Source of the DNA: Mesorhizobium silamurunense | GTDB lineage: Bacteria > Pseudomonadota > Alphaproteobacteria > Rhizobiales > Rhizobiaceae | DNA length: 49,718 nucleotides | Reading direction: 5' to 3' | Assembly (NCBI RefSeq): GCF_014843825.1 | Contig: NZ_JHQR01000162.1 | Location: forward strand, 1-49,718 | Part shown: one piece after another, positions 23,784 to 32,377 of the stretch | How the letters are laid out: each line of letters opens with the position of its first letter | How positions within the stretch are numbered: the first letter of the stretch is position 1 | Position numbers and translations under genes: made by a program | The notes under the pieces: model-generated | Seen by the model: only the letters and a program-made list of their open reading frames with translations | The model's database searches: none | Told to the model about the DNA's origin: nothing

Positions 23784-24532
23784 TCAGTAGGTCGCGCGCC
23801 CTCCTGTGATGTCGAAGGTGAAACCTGTGGTAAAACTGCAGCCGGACTTGCGGCAAACGCGACCATCGCCGCGACTTCCTCTCCAGTCACGAAGCGGCCC
23901 ATCGGGATTTTTCCCTTGATTGCCGTGATGAACTCGGGAGTCATCTCTTGAAGCAACTCAGTCTCGGCCATTGTGGGAGCGACGCAATTGACGAGGACTC
24001 CCGTCCTTGCGAGTTCCTTGGCAATCGATTTTGTGTAGGCGATCACGCTGCCTTTTGCGGCTGCATAAGCACTTCCGCCTGCATTGCCTTCTTTGCCAGC
24101 GATCGACGCTATATTGATAATTCTGCCGTACCTTCGGTCGATCATGTGAGTGATCGCGGTGCGACAGCAAAAAAAGACCCCGTTCAGGTCAATTGCCAAA
24201 ACGCGTTTCCAGTCCTTCACAGGATATTCGCAGGTGTTCGCGATGGGGCCGTTGACACCCGCGTTGTTGACCAAGATGTCGACGTGGCCCAGCGCCTCGA
24301 CGGTGTTGCGAAACGCTTTGTCGACTGCATCCATGTCAGCGACGTCCACCACTTGCTTCATCGCTGGCGTGAAGCCGGCCTGCATCTCATACCTGGAAAA
24401 GTCGATATCCCACAGTGCTACTCGGCACCCGTCGTCGGCGAGACGTTTGGCGATCGCTAGCCCTAGACCCTTCGCTGCACCAGTGACGATCGCAACCTGA
24501 TATTTTGCAGATGCGCCGGCCAAATGATCCAT
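23784..24532 (-). pseudogene. Short-chain dehydrogenase/reductase with a C-terminal frameshift
   Basis: The ATG at 24532 follows TTGGAGGG. Rossmann SDR with cofactor loop TGAAKGLG, NNAGVNGP, catalytic Ser in IINIASIAGKEG, YAAAK (Tyr and Lys) and the late IPMGRFVTGEEVAAMVAF. Near 23845 a single-base shift changes the end; the other frame gives CSFTTGFTFDITGGRATY and stops at 23784, matching the intact paralogue at 35163. As read, the altered protein runs on to 23756 with a nonsense tail. The catalytic core is intact, so partial function is possible. It heads the operon facing the LacI-type regulator. Confidence 0.8.
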
Positions 24533-24558
24533 CGAACCCTCCAAAATTCCACATCCAT

Positions 24559-24572
24559 TGGAAGCGCTTCCA
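24559..24572. promoter_or_regulatory. LacI-family operator 1
   Basis: TGGAAGCGCTTCCA, a perfect 14-base palindrome of the class bound by LacI/GalR-type regulators (central CG). It lies between the SDR operon and the divergent LacI-type gene, 27 bases from the SDR start. Confidence 0.75.
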
Positions 24573-24613
24573 TGGGACATTTATTCATTTTCGCTCGCTG
24601 GTCAAGAAAATAT

Positions 24614-24627
24614 TGGAAGCGCTTCCA
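24614..24627. promoter_or_regulatory. LacI-family operator 2
   Basis: Identical TGGAAGCGCTTCCA palindrome, 55 bases centre-to-centre from operator 1, i.e. about five helical turns. This spacing allows one regulator tetramer or two dimers to bind on the same face or loop the intervening DNA. Confidence 0.75.
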
Positions 24628-24707
24628 CAAGTTCGCTATTGGTATTGTCGGCTTTGCGTCGCGGAGGTCTTTTAGATTCCATCACTCTCAAATATTTGGA
24701 GGCCTAG

Positions 24708-25712
24708 TTGGACAGCACGGTTCGCTTGTCAGACGTCGCTAAACGGGCAGCGGTCGGCGTTGGCACGGTTTCGCGAGTTTTGAACGGTTCGGCAAATGTT
24801 TCGGCCGCAACGCGACAAAAGGTTTTGCACGCGATCGCGGAACTTGGCTACGTTCCCAACCTGGTAGCCCGGAGTTTGGCAGCCAATCGAACGGGTTTGA
24901 TCGCCGCCATCATCCCGGTGATTGGCAACACGCAGCATTCTGAAGTCATCCAGGGCATGACCGATGTCCTGCATGCGCATGGCATGAATTTGATGATCGG
25001 CGCATCCGGGTATTCGGACCAAGTCGAACTGCAGGTCATCGAAGCATTCCTGGCTCGCAGGCCCGATGCCATCTACGTCACAGGGGTCCGACATTCGGAG
25101 GCGGTACGCTCTACCTTGCAGCGATCAGGAATCCCCGTGGTCGAAGGGAGCAACCTGACCGATCGTCCGATCGATACAGTCGTCGGATACTCCAATTTCA
25201 ATGCCAGTGTCGACCTGACCAGACTGCTCATTAATCGTGGCTATCGCCGCATCTGGTACGTGACTGTCACCAGGGATTTTGACGACCGTATCGATGACCG
25301 CTTGGAAGGTTTTCGTTCGGCAGTCTCTACGGGACTCGAACTGAAAACCGATGTCATCCGCTGTGAAAACAGTTTTGATGGTGGAGCGGAGGCAGTCCGG
25401 CTGGCGATGGCATCTAACGTTGGAGTTGAAGCCATGATTTTCGCCACTGATGTCATGGCCGTTGGAGGTTTGTTAGAGTGCCAGCGGCGAGGCATCAATG
25501 TTCCAGCACGGCTTGCGATTGCGGGCTTTGACGATCTCACAATCGCAGCGTCAATAAATCCTTCATTGACAACCATAAAAGTCGACCGGGTAGACCTTGG
25601 TCGGAAAGCTGCAGAAATTATCGTCAATCGGCTTCAAGGCAACGACCACTCCTCCCGGATCGTCGACGTCGGATTCCAAGTCGTGGAGCGGGATAGTACA
25701 CGGCGCCCGTGA
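24708..25712 (+). CDS. LacI-family transcriptional regulator
   Basis: 334 residues from a TTG at 24708 preceded by GGAGG. N-terminal helix-turn-helix RLSDVAKRAAVGVGTVSRVL and hinge VARSLAANRT, followed by a periplasmic-binding-like effector domain (about residues 60-330) with the late IAGFDDLTIAASINPSLTTI motif. It lies divergent to the SDR-permease-ATPase-binding protein operon, with two identical palindromes in the gap. It most likely represses that operon and itself until a sugar-like or cyclic acid ligand binds. The gene is intact, while the operon it controls is broken. Confidence 0.9.
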   Translation: MDSTVRLSDVAKRAAVGVGTVSRVLNGSANVSAATRQKVLHAIAELGYVPNLVARSLAANRTGLIAAIIPVIGNTQHSEVIQGMTDVLHAHGMNLMIGASGYSDQVELQVIEAFLARRPDAIYVTGVRHSEAVRSTLQRSGIPVVEGSNLTDRPIDTVVGYSNFNASVDLTRLLINRGYRRIWYVTVTRDFDDRIDDRLEGFRSAVSTGLELKTDVIRCENSFDGGAEAVRLAMASNVGVEAMIFATDVMAVGGLLECQRRGINVPARLAIAGFDDLTIAASINPSLTTIKVDRVDLGRKAAEIIVNRLQGNDHSSRIVDVGFQVVERDSTRRP

Positions 25713-26027
25713 TTGAGCCGCTGCGGGGAAGCTCGATACCACATCCCAGCTTTTCCATGATCTTTCAGGAAATCGAACCGCGAGGCCAAATAATTTCCCG
25801 CGATGACAACGCAGAAACGAGATGCGGCCATTCGAACGGCTGTGACGGCTCGATGGCTCTTCCGGTCCTGTCAATAAGACCCTGAACACTGTCCGTCTTC
25901 AGACCGCCGCTGGGGCCGACCACACCTTCCATACCCTGTTCGACGACGTGCGCCTGAAGAGCCCGCGCTGTTTCCTGCCACGGCCCTATGCCGCCGCGGC
26001 CGAGTTGCTGGCCGACGTGAATATCGC
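25713..26027. other. Debris without a clear gene
   Basis: About 315 bases after the LacI-type gene. A frame around 25890-26020 reads LQTAAGADHTFHTLFDDVRL and may be part of an older inserted element, but I cannot name it. It runs directly into the IS110 remnant. Confidence 0.35.
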
Positions 26028-26403
26028 ACCAATGAGAGCGCCGGCAAAGCTTCGCTCCACGGTCGTGCGCAAGAGCGGCACTTGGTTGAAGACCGCGCGG
26101 TTCACCGCCGCCTGGGCGCGGGGTCGGTCAAGCAGCTATCTACAAGCTCAATTCTTGCGTCTCTCAAGGGCACGTCGCGGCGCAAAGAAGGCGATCCTGG
26201 CCGTCGCTGCTTCGATGCTCACCGCACCTACCCCCATACTCCGCGACGGCGTGCCTTACCACGATCTCGGTTCGCATAGTTTGATCAACGCCATCACGAC
26301 GTCCCCATCCGACGACTGATCCGCAGGCACCACGATCGCGGATGCGAGGTTACCCACTTTGTTTCACCAACCGCACAAAAGAAGATCTCCTCAGCTTCCT
26401 GGT
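26028..26403 (+). pseudogene. C-terminal remnant of an IS110-family transposase
   Basis: The DNA and its frames match the last 125 codons of the intact transposase at 19997-21250, in the opposite orientation: VRKSGTWLKTARFTAAWA, LQAQFLRLSRARRGAKKAIL and AVAASMLTA are recognisable. Point changes and shifts break the frame before the final AQKKTSSAS-like end near 26403. It marks a former insertion upstream of the sulfur operon. Confidence 0.8.
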
Positions 26404-26481
26404 AATCGAATGAACCAATCGCAGTCGATGTTCGGCAAACTCAATCCGATTGGCGGCTTGTTTTTGAAATACGCTCTCTCT

Positions 26482-26510
26482 TTTAACTCTATTAAATCGA
26501 TAGAGTTAAA
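26482..26510. promoter_or_regulatory. Long perfect inverted repeat before the organosulfur operon
   Basis: TTTAACTCTAT-TAAATCG-ATAGAGTTAAA: eleven-base perfect arms around seven bases, 29 bases before the start of the flavin reductase gene. The AT-rich palindrome suits an operator overlapping the promoter of the operon. No regulator gene for it lies in the window. Confidence 0.6.
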
Positions 26511-26539
26511 TTGCGTTGATCGCTTTGAGGGAGCCAGGA

Positions 26540-27097
26540 ATGTCGAAGAAGTTCGCGATAGGGGTATCGGGCAATGTTACTCGTCCTTCGAAAACCAGGG
26601 CATTCGTCGACCATATAGTCGGGCAGGTAGCGAAGAAAATCGGCGCCTCTTCGGCTACTTTCGATATCGAGGATTTCGGACCCTCCCTCGCACAGGCCAG
26701 GCGGCTTGGCGACCTTGATCCATCGGCCCGAAACATCGTCGAGCAATTGTCGGGCGCTGCGGTCCTGGTGGTTGGCTCGCCGACCTTCAAAGGCAGCTAC
26801 ACCGGGCTATTCAAGCATTTTTTCGATCTGCTCGAGCCGACCTCGCTGAGGGGAAAGCCAATCATCCTTGCAGCGACTGGGGGCGGCGAACGTCATTCCC
26901 TCGTCGTGGAACATCAGCTTCGCCCGCTCTTTGGCTTCTTCGAAGCGTTGACCATCCCGACAGGTGTCTACGCCTCTGACCGCGATTTCGCCGATGGCGT
27001 CATCATATCCGAAGCCATCCGCAAACGAACGGAGCAAGCCGTAGCCGAAGCGTGTCGGCTGGTTGGAGGTGCGGGCAGCGTCAGCCTGGCCGCCTGA
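26540..27097 (+). CDS. NAD(P)H-dependent FMN reductase (MsuE/SsuE type)
   Basis: 185 residues from the ATG at 26540, which follows GGGAGCCAGGA. Flavodoxin-like fold with the phosphate loop GVSGNVTRPSKTRAF and the family motif VVGSPTFKGSYTGLFKHFFD. It supplies reduced FMN to two-component monooxygenases. It leads the operon and is followed by an LLM-type monooxygenase, its natural partner in sulfonate desulfonation. The catalytic region ILAATGGGERHSLVVEHQL is typical of MsuE/SsuE proteins. Confidence 0.85.
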   Translation: MSKKFAIGVSGNVTRPSKTRAFVDHIVGQVAKKIGASSATFDIEDFGPSLAQARRLGDLDPSARNIVEQLSGAAVLVVGSPTFKGSYTGLFKHFFDLLEPTSLRGKPIILAATGGGERHSLVVEHQLRPLFGFFEALTIPTGVYASDRDFADGVIISEAIRKRTEQAVAEACRLVGGAGSVSLAA

Positions 27098-27237
27098 AGC
27101 AGTGGCGGGGGAAAGGATGACGCCGGCAACTTGTTGGCCGTCAGCAAGGCCGCCGAAATCCTGACAGATCGCACACTCCCCCAAAGCGCCGTCCTCATCG
27201 TGAATTTCTATTGTTGACTGAAAAAAGGAGACTGAAG

Positions 27238-28599
27238 GTGAGCAAGGTTGGAAAGCTGCGGCTTGGCGCCTTTATGTATCCAGCTGGCCACCATGTGGCG
27301 GCATGGCGCCATCCGGACACCGCCGCGGATGCGACGACGAGCCTCAGACAGCGCATCGCATTTGCCCAAGCGGCAGAACGTGCGAAATTCGACCTGATCT
27401 TCCTGGCTGATGGGGTAGCGGCCCATACGGATGATCTCAAATCTCTCTCCCGAACTGATGAATGGGCCGTCGGCTTCGAGCCATTGACGCTCCTGTCGGC
27501 GCTCGCCGTGGTGACGGAGCGCATCGGCCTCGTGGCAACAGCCTCCACCACGTTCAATGAGCCGTTCAACCTGGCACGCAAATTCGCCTCGCTCGATCAG
27601 ATCAGTGCCGGCAGGGCCGGCTGGAACCTCGTGACCTCGTCCAATCCGCTCGAATTGGCGAATTTCGGCAACATCAGCCAGTTCGCCCATCAGGACCGTT
27701 ACGCACGGGCGGAAGAGTTCGCCGATGTCGTGCTCGGCCTATGGAACAGCTGGGAGGATGACGCCTTCCTGCGCGACAAGGATAGCGGCCTCTTCTTCGA
27801 CCCGGAGAAACTGCATATCCTCGGGCACCGCGGACGGCATTTTCGGGTGCGCGGGCCGCTGACGGTCTCGCGCTCGCCACAGGGTCACCCGATCGTCGTC
27901 CAGGCAGGCTCCTCCGAGGCGGGCAAGGAGTTGGCAGCCCGCACCGCCGAGGTTGTCTTCACCGCCCAGCGGACGCTCCAGGAGGCTCAGAGCTTCTATG
28001 CCGACCTCAAGGGACGCCTCGAGAAGTATGGCCGCCATCCCGATGACTTGAAGATCATGCCGGGCGTCTTTCCGGTGGTGGGACGAACCGAAGCCGAGGC
28101 GCGCGAAAAGTTCGAGGAGATCCAGTCGCTGATCCATCCCGATGTTGGGCTGGAGCTCCTGTCGAACCTCTCCGGCGGTGTCGATCTTTCCGCTTATCCC
28201 CTCGACGGGCCGCTACCGGACCTGAGCGAGACCGAGCGCGGCAAAAGCCGCCAGCAACTGATCATCGATCTCGCCCAGCGAGAAAATCTCACCATCCGTC
28301 AGCTCTACGAGACCATCGCCGGGGCGCGCGGTCATTGGCAGCTCGTCGGGACGGCTGAGACCATCGCGAACGAGCTCGAAGAGCGCTTCTACAAAGGCGG
28401 CGCTGATGGCTTCAACGTCATGCCGCCGACCGTGCCCGCCGGGCTCGACGATTTCATCGAGATGGTCATCCCGGAGCTGCATCGCCGCGGCCTGTTCCGC
28501 ACCGAATACGAGGGCCGGACTCTACGCGAGAACCTCGGCTTGAAGCATCCCGCTCATCGTGCCCCTCACCGCGAGCCTGGCAGCCAGGCGGCCGAATAA
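27238..28599 (+). CDS. FMN-dependent monooxygenase, NtaA/SnaA/DszA (LLM) family
   Basis: 453 residues. A GTG at 27238 is the start, as AAGGAG lies eight bases upstream; an upstream TTG is worse. TIM-barrel luciferase-like monooxygenase with GRAGWNLVTSSNPLELANFG, the family hallmark, and VQAGSSEAGKELAARTAEVVF. It uses reduced FMN to oxidise nitrilotriacetate, sulfones or sulfonates in known members. The neighbours (FMN reductase, TauD-type dioxygenase, SsuABC-type transporter) point to an organosulfur substrate. The exact substrate is unknown. Confidence 0.85.
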   Translation: MSKVGKLRLGAFMYPAGHHVAAWRHPDTAADATTSLRQRIAFAQAAERAKFDLIFLADGVAAHTDDLKSLSRTDEWAVGFEPLTLLSALAVVTERIGLVATASTTFNEPFNLARKFASLDQISAGRAGWNLVTSSNPLELANFGNISQFAHQDRYARAEEFADVVLGLWNSWEDDAFLRDKDSGLFFDPEKLHILGHRGRHFRVRGPLTVSRSPQGHPIVVQAGSSEAGKELAARTAEVVFTAQRTLQEAQSFYADLKGRLEKYGRHPDDLKIMPGVFPVVGRTEAEAREKFEEIQSLIHPDVGLELLSNLSGGVDLSAYPLDGPLPDLSETERGKSRQQLIIDLAQRENLTIRQLYETIAGARGHWQLVGTAETIANELEERFYKGGADGFNVMPPTVPAGLDDFIEMVIPELHRRGLFRTEYEGRTLRENLGLKHPAHRAPHREPGSQAAE

Positions 28600-28670
28600 T
28601 TCAACTCCCAATCAACGAACCCGGCAAAGGGCCGAGCCACGCCGGCGGCCCAACCAAGGAGCAGTCCATC

Positions 28671-29591
28671 ATGACCAAATCCCAAGCCACCATATCCTCA
28701 CTGACGATAAAACCGGTCGCCGGCCGGATCGGCGCCGAGATCGCCGGCATCAAGCTTTCGGGCGACCTTACCGACGAGACGATAGCAGCCGTCAATGCCG
28801 CTCTGCTGCAGCACAAGGTGATCTTCTTCCGCGACCAGGATCAGCTGACCGATGCCGAGCAGGAGCGTTTTTCCAAGCGCCTCGGCAATCTCGTTCCACA
28901 TCCGACCGAGCATGTCCGCAACGGCACGACGTCGATCCTTGAACTTGACGCGTCACGAGGTGGCCGCGCCGATGCCTGGCACACCGACGTCACCTTCGTT
29001 GACGCCTATCCCAAAATCTCGATCCTGCGCGGCGTGACCATTCCCGAGGTCGGCGGCGATACGGTTTGGTCCAACACAGTGGCGGCCTACGAGAGCCTGC
29101 CACCGGCGCTCAAGGCGACCGCCGAACAGCTGTGGGCGACCCATAGCAATGCCTATGACTATGCGGCACAGCGCCCGCATGCCAGTGAGGCCGATCGCCG
29201 TCACTATGAAGAGGTTTTCGCTTCCACCGTCTACGAGACCGACCATCCCGTGGTGCGCATCCATCCGGAGACCGGCGAGCGCTCGCTCGTACTCGGCTCC
29301 TTCGTGCAGCGCTTCGTCGGCTATTCGAAGAGCGACTCCGAGCAGCTCTACGCCCTCCTCCAGTCTCATGTCCTGCGGATTGAAAACACGGTGCGCTGGC
29401 GCTGGCGAGCGAACGACGTTGCCATTTGGGACAACCGTGCCACCCAGCATTACGCTGTCAACGACTATGGCGACCGCGCCCGTGTCGTGCGCCGCACCAC
29501 TCTCGACGGCGACGTCCCCGTGAGCGTCGACGGCCGCCACAGCGTTACCCGCAAAAAGCTCGTTCGCGACGCCGTCGCCCGCGCCGCCTGA
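28671..29591 (+). CDS. TauD/TfdA-family alpha-ketoglutarate dioxygenase
   Basis: 306 residues. The Fe(II) ligands are visible as H-x-D in DAWHTDVTF (about residue 103) and the distal His in NRATQHYAVNDYGDRARVVR, with the 2-oxoglutarate-binding Arg in the last part. KVIFFRDQDQLTDAEQERF and GGDTVWSNTVAAYESLP are typical of TauD and alkylsulfatase AtsK. It hydroxylates taurine or sulfate esters to release sulfite or sulfate. It has a good AAGGAG site upstream and lies in the sulfur operon. Confidence 0.88.
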   Translation: MTKSQATISSLTIKPVAGRIGAEIAGIKLSGDLTDETIAAVNAALLQHKVIFFRDQDQLTDAEQERFSKRLGNLVPHPTEHVRNGTTSILELDASRGGRADAWHTDVTFVDAYPKISILRGVTIPEVGGDTVWSNTVAAYESLPPALKATAEQLWATHSNAYDYAAQRPHASEADRRHYEEVFASTVYETDHPVVRIHPETGERSLVLGSFVQRFVGYSKSDSEQLYALLQSHVLRIENTVRWRWRANDVAIWDNRATQHYAVNDYGDRARVVRRTTLDGDVPVSVDGRHSVTRKKLVRDAVARAA

Positions 29592-29620
29592 CCTTTTCCC
29601 TCCAGCCAGGATCCTCACTC

Positions 29621-30712
29621 ATGAAATTCGCCCATATCGCAGCCCTGATCGGCGGCCTGCTCGCCACCGCTCCCGCATCGGCCGAGACCCTCATTCGCAT
29701 CGGCTATCCTGGAACCGGCATCGATGACCGGCCCTATGCCTATGGTGACTACGCTGCCGTGGCCAACGTGCAGCAACTCGTCGAAGCCGAGTTCAAGGAC
29801 GTTCCGGACGTCAAGGTCTCCTGGACCTTCTTCCGCGGCGCGGGCCCGGCCCTCAACGAGTCGCTCGCCGCCGGACAGCTCGATTTCGCCGCCGGTCTCG
29901 GCGATCTGCCTTCGATCGTCGGCCGCTCGCGCGGCCTGCAGACAAAATACCTGGCCTCGGCTGGCAGCCATGATGCGCTTTACCTCGCCGTGCCCCCAGA
30001 TTCGCAGCTCAAGACCGTGGAGGACCTGAAGGGCCACAAGGTGGCACAGTTCCGCGGTACCAATTTGCAGATCGCCACTGACCGCGTCCTCGAAAAGCAC
30101 GGCCTCACTGAAAAGGACATCCGCTTCGTCAGTCTCGACTCGAATGCCGCCACGGCCGCGCTCGTCTCGGGCAATGTCGAGGCTTCGTTCGGAGGCTCGG
30201 AATATCTCGACCTCGCCAAGCGCGGCGCGGTCAAAATCATCTACTCGACCAAGAACGACGACCCGACGCTTGGGCGCAACGCCGGGCTGCTCGTCACCGC
30301 GGAGTTCGAGAAGGCGCACCCAGAGTTCACGGCCAAGGTCGTGCGCGCCTTCGTCAAGGCCGCGCGCTTCGGCTCGGACGAGGCCAATCGCCAAGCGGTT
30401 TTCGAGCTCTGGTCGAAGGCCGGCCTGCCGGTCGAAAGTTTCGAGGCCGATTTCAAGGACGAACCCCTCGCCCATCGCATGTCGCCCGTCGTCGATGACT
30501 TCATCATCGCACGCTACAAGGACCAGGCCGAGCGCGCCAAAGCCTATGGCCTCGTCAAGAAGGACGTTGATATCGACAGCTGGTTCGAGACCAAGTACCT
30601 CAAGCAGGCTCTGGCAGACCTCAAGCTCGAGAACTACTGGCCCACCTTTGACGCGAAGGGCCAGAAAGTGACCGAGGGCGAGGTCGAACACACCAAAGCG
30701 GCGAGCAACTAA
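29621..30712 (+). CDS. Aliphatic sulfonate-type ABC transporter binding protein
   Basis: 363 residues from the ATG at 29621 with a signal peptide (cleavage after PASA). NMT1/SsuA-like binding protein: IRIGYPGTG, PALNESLAAGQLDFAAGLGD, LKGHKVAQFRGTNLQIATDR and LVSGNVEASFGGSEYLDLA. It captures the sulfonate or sulfate ester in the periplasm for the two permeases and ATPase that follow. The spacing to the permease gene is one base, so they form one operon. Confidence 0.85.
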   Translation: MKFAHIAALIGGLLATAPASAETLIRIGYPGTGIDDRPYAYGDYAAVANVQQLVEAEFKDVPDVKVSWTFFRGAGPALNESLAAGQLDFAAGLGDLPSIVGRSRGLQTKYLASAGSHDALYLAVPPDSQLKTVEDLKGHKVAQFRGTNLQIATDRVLEKHGLTEKDIRFVSLDSNAATAALVSGNVEASFGGSEYLDLAKRGAVKIIYSTKNDDPTLGRNAGLLVTAEFEKAHPEFTAKVVRAFVKAARFGSDEANRQAVFELWSKAGLPVESFEADFKDEPLAHRMSPVVDDFIIARYKDQAERAKAYGLVKKDVDIDSWFETKYLKQALADLKLENYWPTFDAKGQKVTEGEVEHTKAASN

Positions 30713-30713
30713 G

Positions 30714-31556
30714 ATGGGCGCCGGCCAAGCCACGGCCCTGAGTGGCCATGGGGACAGCACCGCCGGTGCTGCCCCCACTCACCGGCGCATTTTCCCGGCA
30801 GCCGGCGCCCTGGCTCTCGGCCTCGTAGTGCCGCTAGGGCTTCTGACGGCCTGGACGGTCGCCGCTCTCCTCGGCCAGTTGCCGGAGCAGATTCTGCCGC
30901 CGCCGTGGATCGTGTTCGACACGTTGTTGGAAGGCATCCAGGATGGCTCGCTGCTTTCCAGCACGGTGACGAGCCTCAAGCGCGTCGCGGAGGGATTTGC
31001 GGCCGGTGCGCTGGTGGGCCTCGTCTTCGGCACGGCAGTTGGCCTGTCGAAGACCCTTCGTGAATTCGTCGACCCGCTGTTCCTGGCCCTCAGCCAGGTC
31101 CCGACCCTCGGCTGGATGCCGATCGTCATTCTCATCGTCGGCATTGACGAAGGCTTGAAGATCATCGTCATCGGATGGTCAGCTTTCATTCCAGTCGTAC
31201 TGAACACATCCCAGGGCGTGCGCGACGTTCCGGAGGCCTATGTGGAGCTTGGCCGTGTCCTTTCGTTCAGCCGATGGTCGAAACTCACGATGATCGTGCT
31301 GCCCTCCGCCATCCCCTCGATCTTTACAGGGCTGCGAGAAGGCCTTGCCAACGGCTGGCAGACCCTGGTTGCGGTAGAACTCATCGCATCGTTCGAAGGG
31401 CTCGGATACCTGATGGCTTATGGCCGTCAGCTCTTTCAACTGGAACTCGTTCTTTCGGCCATGATCGTGGTCGGCCTGATCGGATTGGCTTTCCATGGCC
31501 TGCTCACGCTTACCGAAAACCATTTGCAACGCTGGCGTCCGGAGACCCCACGATGA
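30714..31556 (+). CDS. ABC transporter permease, SsuC/TauC type (first)
   Basis: 280 residues with about six membrane helices (LALGLVVPLGLLTAWTVAAL at the N-terminus, VILIVGIDEGLKIIVIGWSA later). The cytoplasmic EAA-type loop is YVELGRVLSFSRWSKLTMIV. It is a BPD_transp_1 permease of the nitrate/sulfonate/taurine family. The next gene encodes a second, different permease of the same family, which suggests a heterodimeric channel. Confidence 0.88.
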   Translation: MGAGQATALSGHGDSTAGAAPTHRRIFPAAGALALGLVVPLGLLTAWTVAALLGQLPEQILPPPWIVFDTLLEGIQDGSLLSSTVTSLKRVAEGFAAGALVGLVFGTAVGLSKTLREFVDPLFLALSQVPTLGWMPIVILIVGIDEGLKIIVIGWSAFIPVVLNTSQGVRDVPEAYVELGRVLSFSRWSKLTMIVLPSAIPSIFTGLREGLANGWQTLVAVELIASFEGLGYLMAYGRQLFQLELVLSAMIVVGLIGLAFHGLLTLTENHLQRWRPETPR

Positions 31557-32377
31557 GCCTGATCACGATTGCAGGTGGGGAGCGGCTGTCGCGCAGCGCT
31601 TCCATCGCACCGCCGCCCTTCCGCCTTATCGGCCGACATTTGCGGCCACTTGCGGTACCAATTGCGCTGCTGGCGATCTGGGAGTTACTCGCCCATGCCG
31701 GCGTTGCTGACCCGCGTTTCCTACCGTCACTGGAAGCGGTGGTGGCCCGAGGCGTTGCAGAGTTCAGCCGCAGTGGCCTTGGCGTCAATCTTCTGGCGAG
31801 TCTCAAGCGCGACCTGATCGGTTTTGTGTGTGGCAGTGTGGCCGGAATCGGGCTTGGTCTGGCGATCGGATTTTCCCGCCTCATCGAACGTCTGCTCGGG
31901 CCGGTGCTGCTGGTACACCGCCAGATCGCCCTCTTCGCCTGGGTGCCCCTCATCTCGATGTGGTTCGGCGGAGGCGAGGCCGGCAAGGTCGTCTTCATCG
32001 CGCTCGCGGCGTTCCAGCCGACCTTGATCAACACCTGGCAAGGCGTGTCCGGCATCCCGCGCAGCTATCGCGAGCTTGCCGACGTGCTGACCTTCGGCTG
32101 GTTCGACTTCGCCCGGATCATTGCCATTCCGGGTGCGCTGCCGCAAATCTTCACGGGCCTTCATTCTGCGCTGATCTACGCCTGGACCGCGACGGTGGGG
32201 GCCGAGCTTTTGCTCAACATCGCACCGGGTATCGGCGGGCGCATGAACGAGGGCCAGCAACTATTCCACATGGATTTGTTGCTGCTATGCGTTCTCCTCC
32301 TTGGTGGCGTCGGCGTCATATTCAACGTCATCGCCGGCGCCGTTGAGCATCGCTTTCTACGCTGGAGGATCCGATGA
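31553..32377 (+). CDS. ABC transporter permease, SsuC/TauC type (second)
   Basis: 274 residues from the ATG at 31553, which overlaps the previous stop by 4 bases. It has about six membrane helices. The EAA-type loop reads SYRELADVLTFGWFDFARII and the helix LLLLCVLLLGGVGVIFNVIA is near the end. It is only distantly similar to the first permease in its core (VLLVHRQIALFAWVPLISMW against the first gene's LALSQVPTLGWMPIVILIV). Translational coupling to both neighbours indicates joint assembly. Confidence 0.88.
   Translation: MSLITIAGGERLSRSASIAPPPFRLIGRHLRPLAVPIALLAIWELLAHAGVADPRFLPSLEAVVARGVAEFSRSGLGVNLLASLKRDLIGFVCGSVAGIGLGLAIGFSRLIERLLGPVLLVHRQIALFAWVPLISMWFGGGEAGKVVFIALAAFQPTLINTWQGVSGIPRSYRELADVLTFGWFDFARIIAIPGALPQIFTGLHSALIYAWTATVGAELLLNIAPGIGGRMNEGQQLFHMDLLLLCVLLLGGVGVIFNVIAGAVEHRFLRWRIR

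Noticed and set aside
27211..27237. Earlier TTG start for the LLM monooxygenase
   Set aside because: The AAGGAG ribosome site lies between this TTG and the GTG at 27238, so the GTG is the likelier start.
29615..30778. 387-codon open frame on the minus strand
   Set aside because: Antisense to the sulfonate-type binding protein; its composition is that of a frame shadow.
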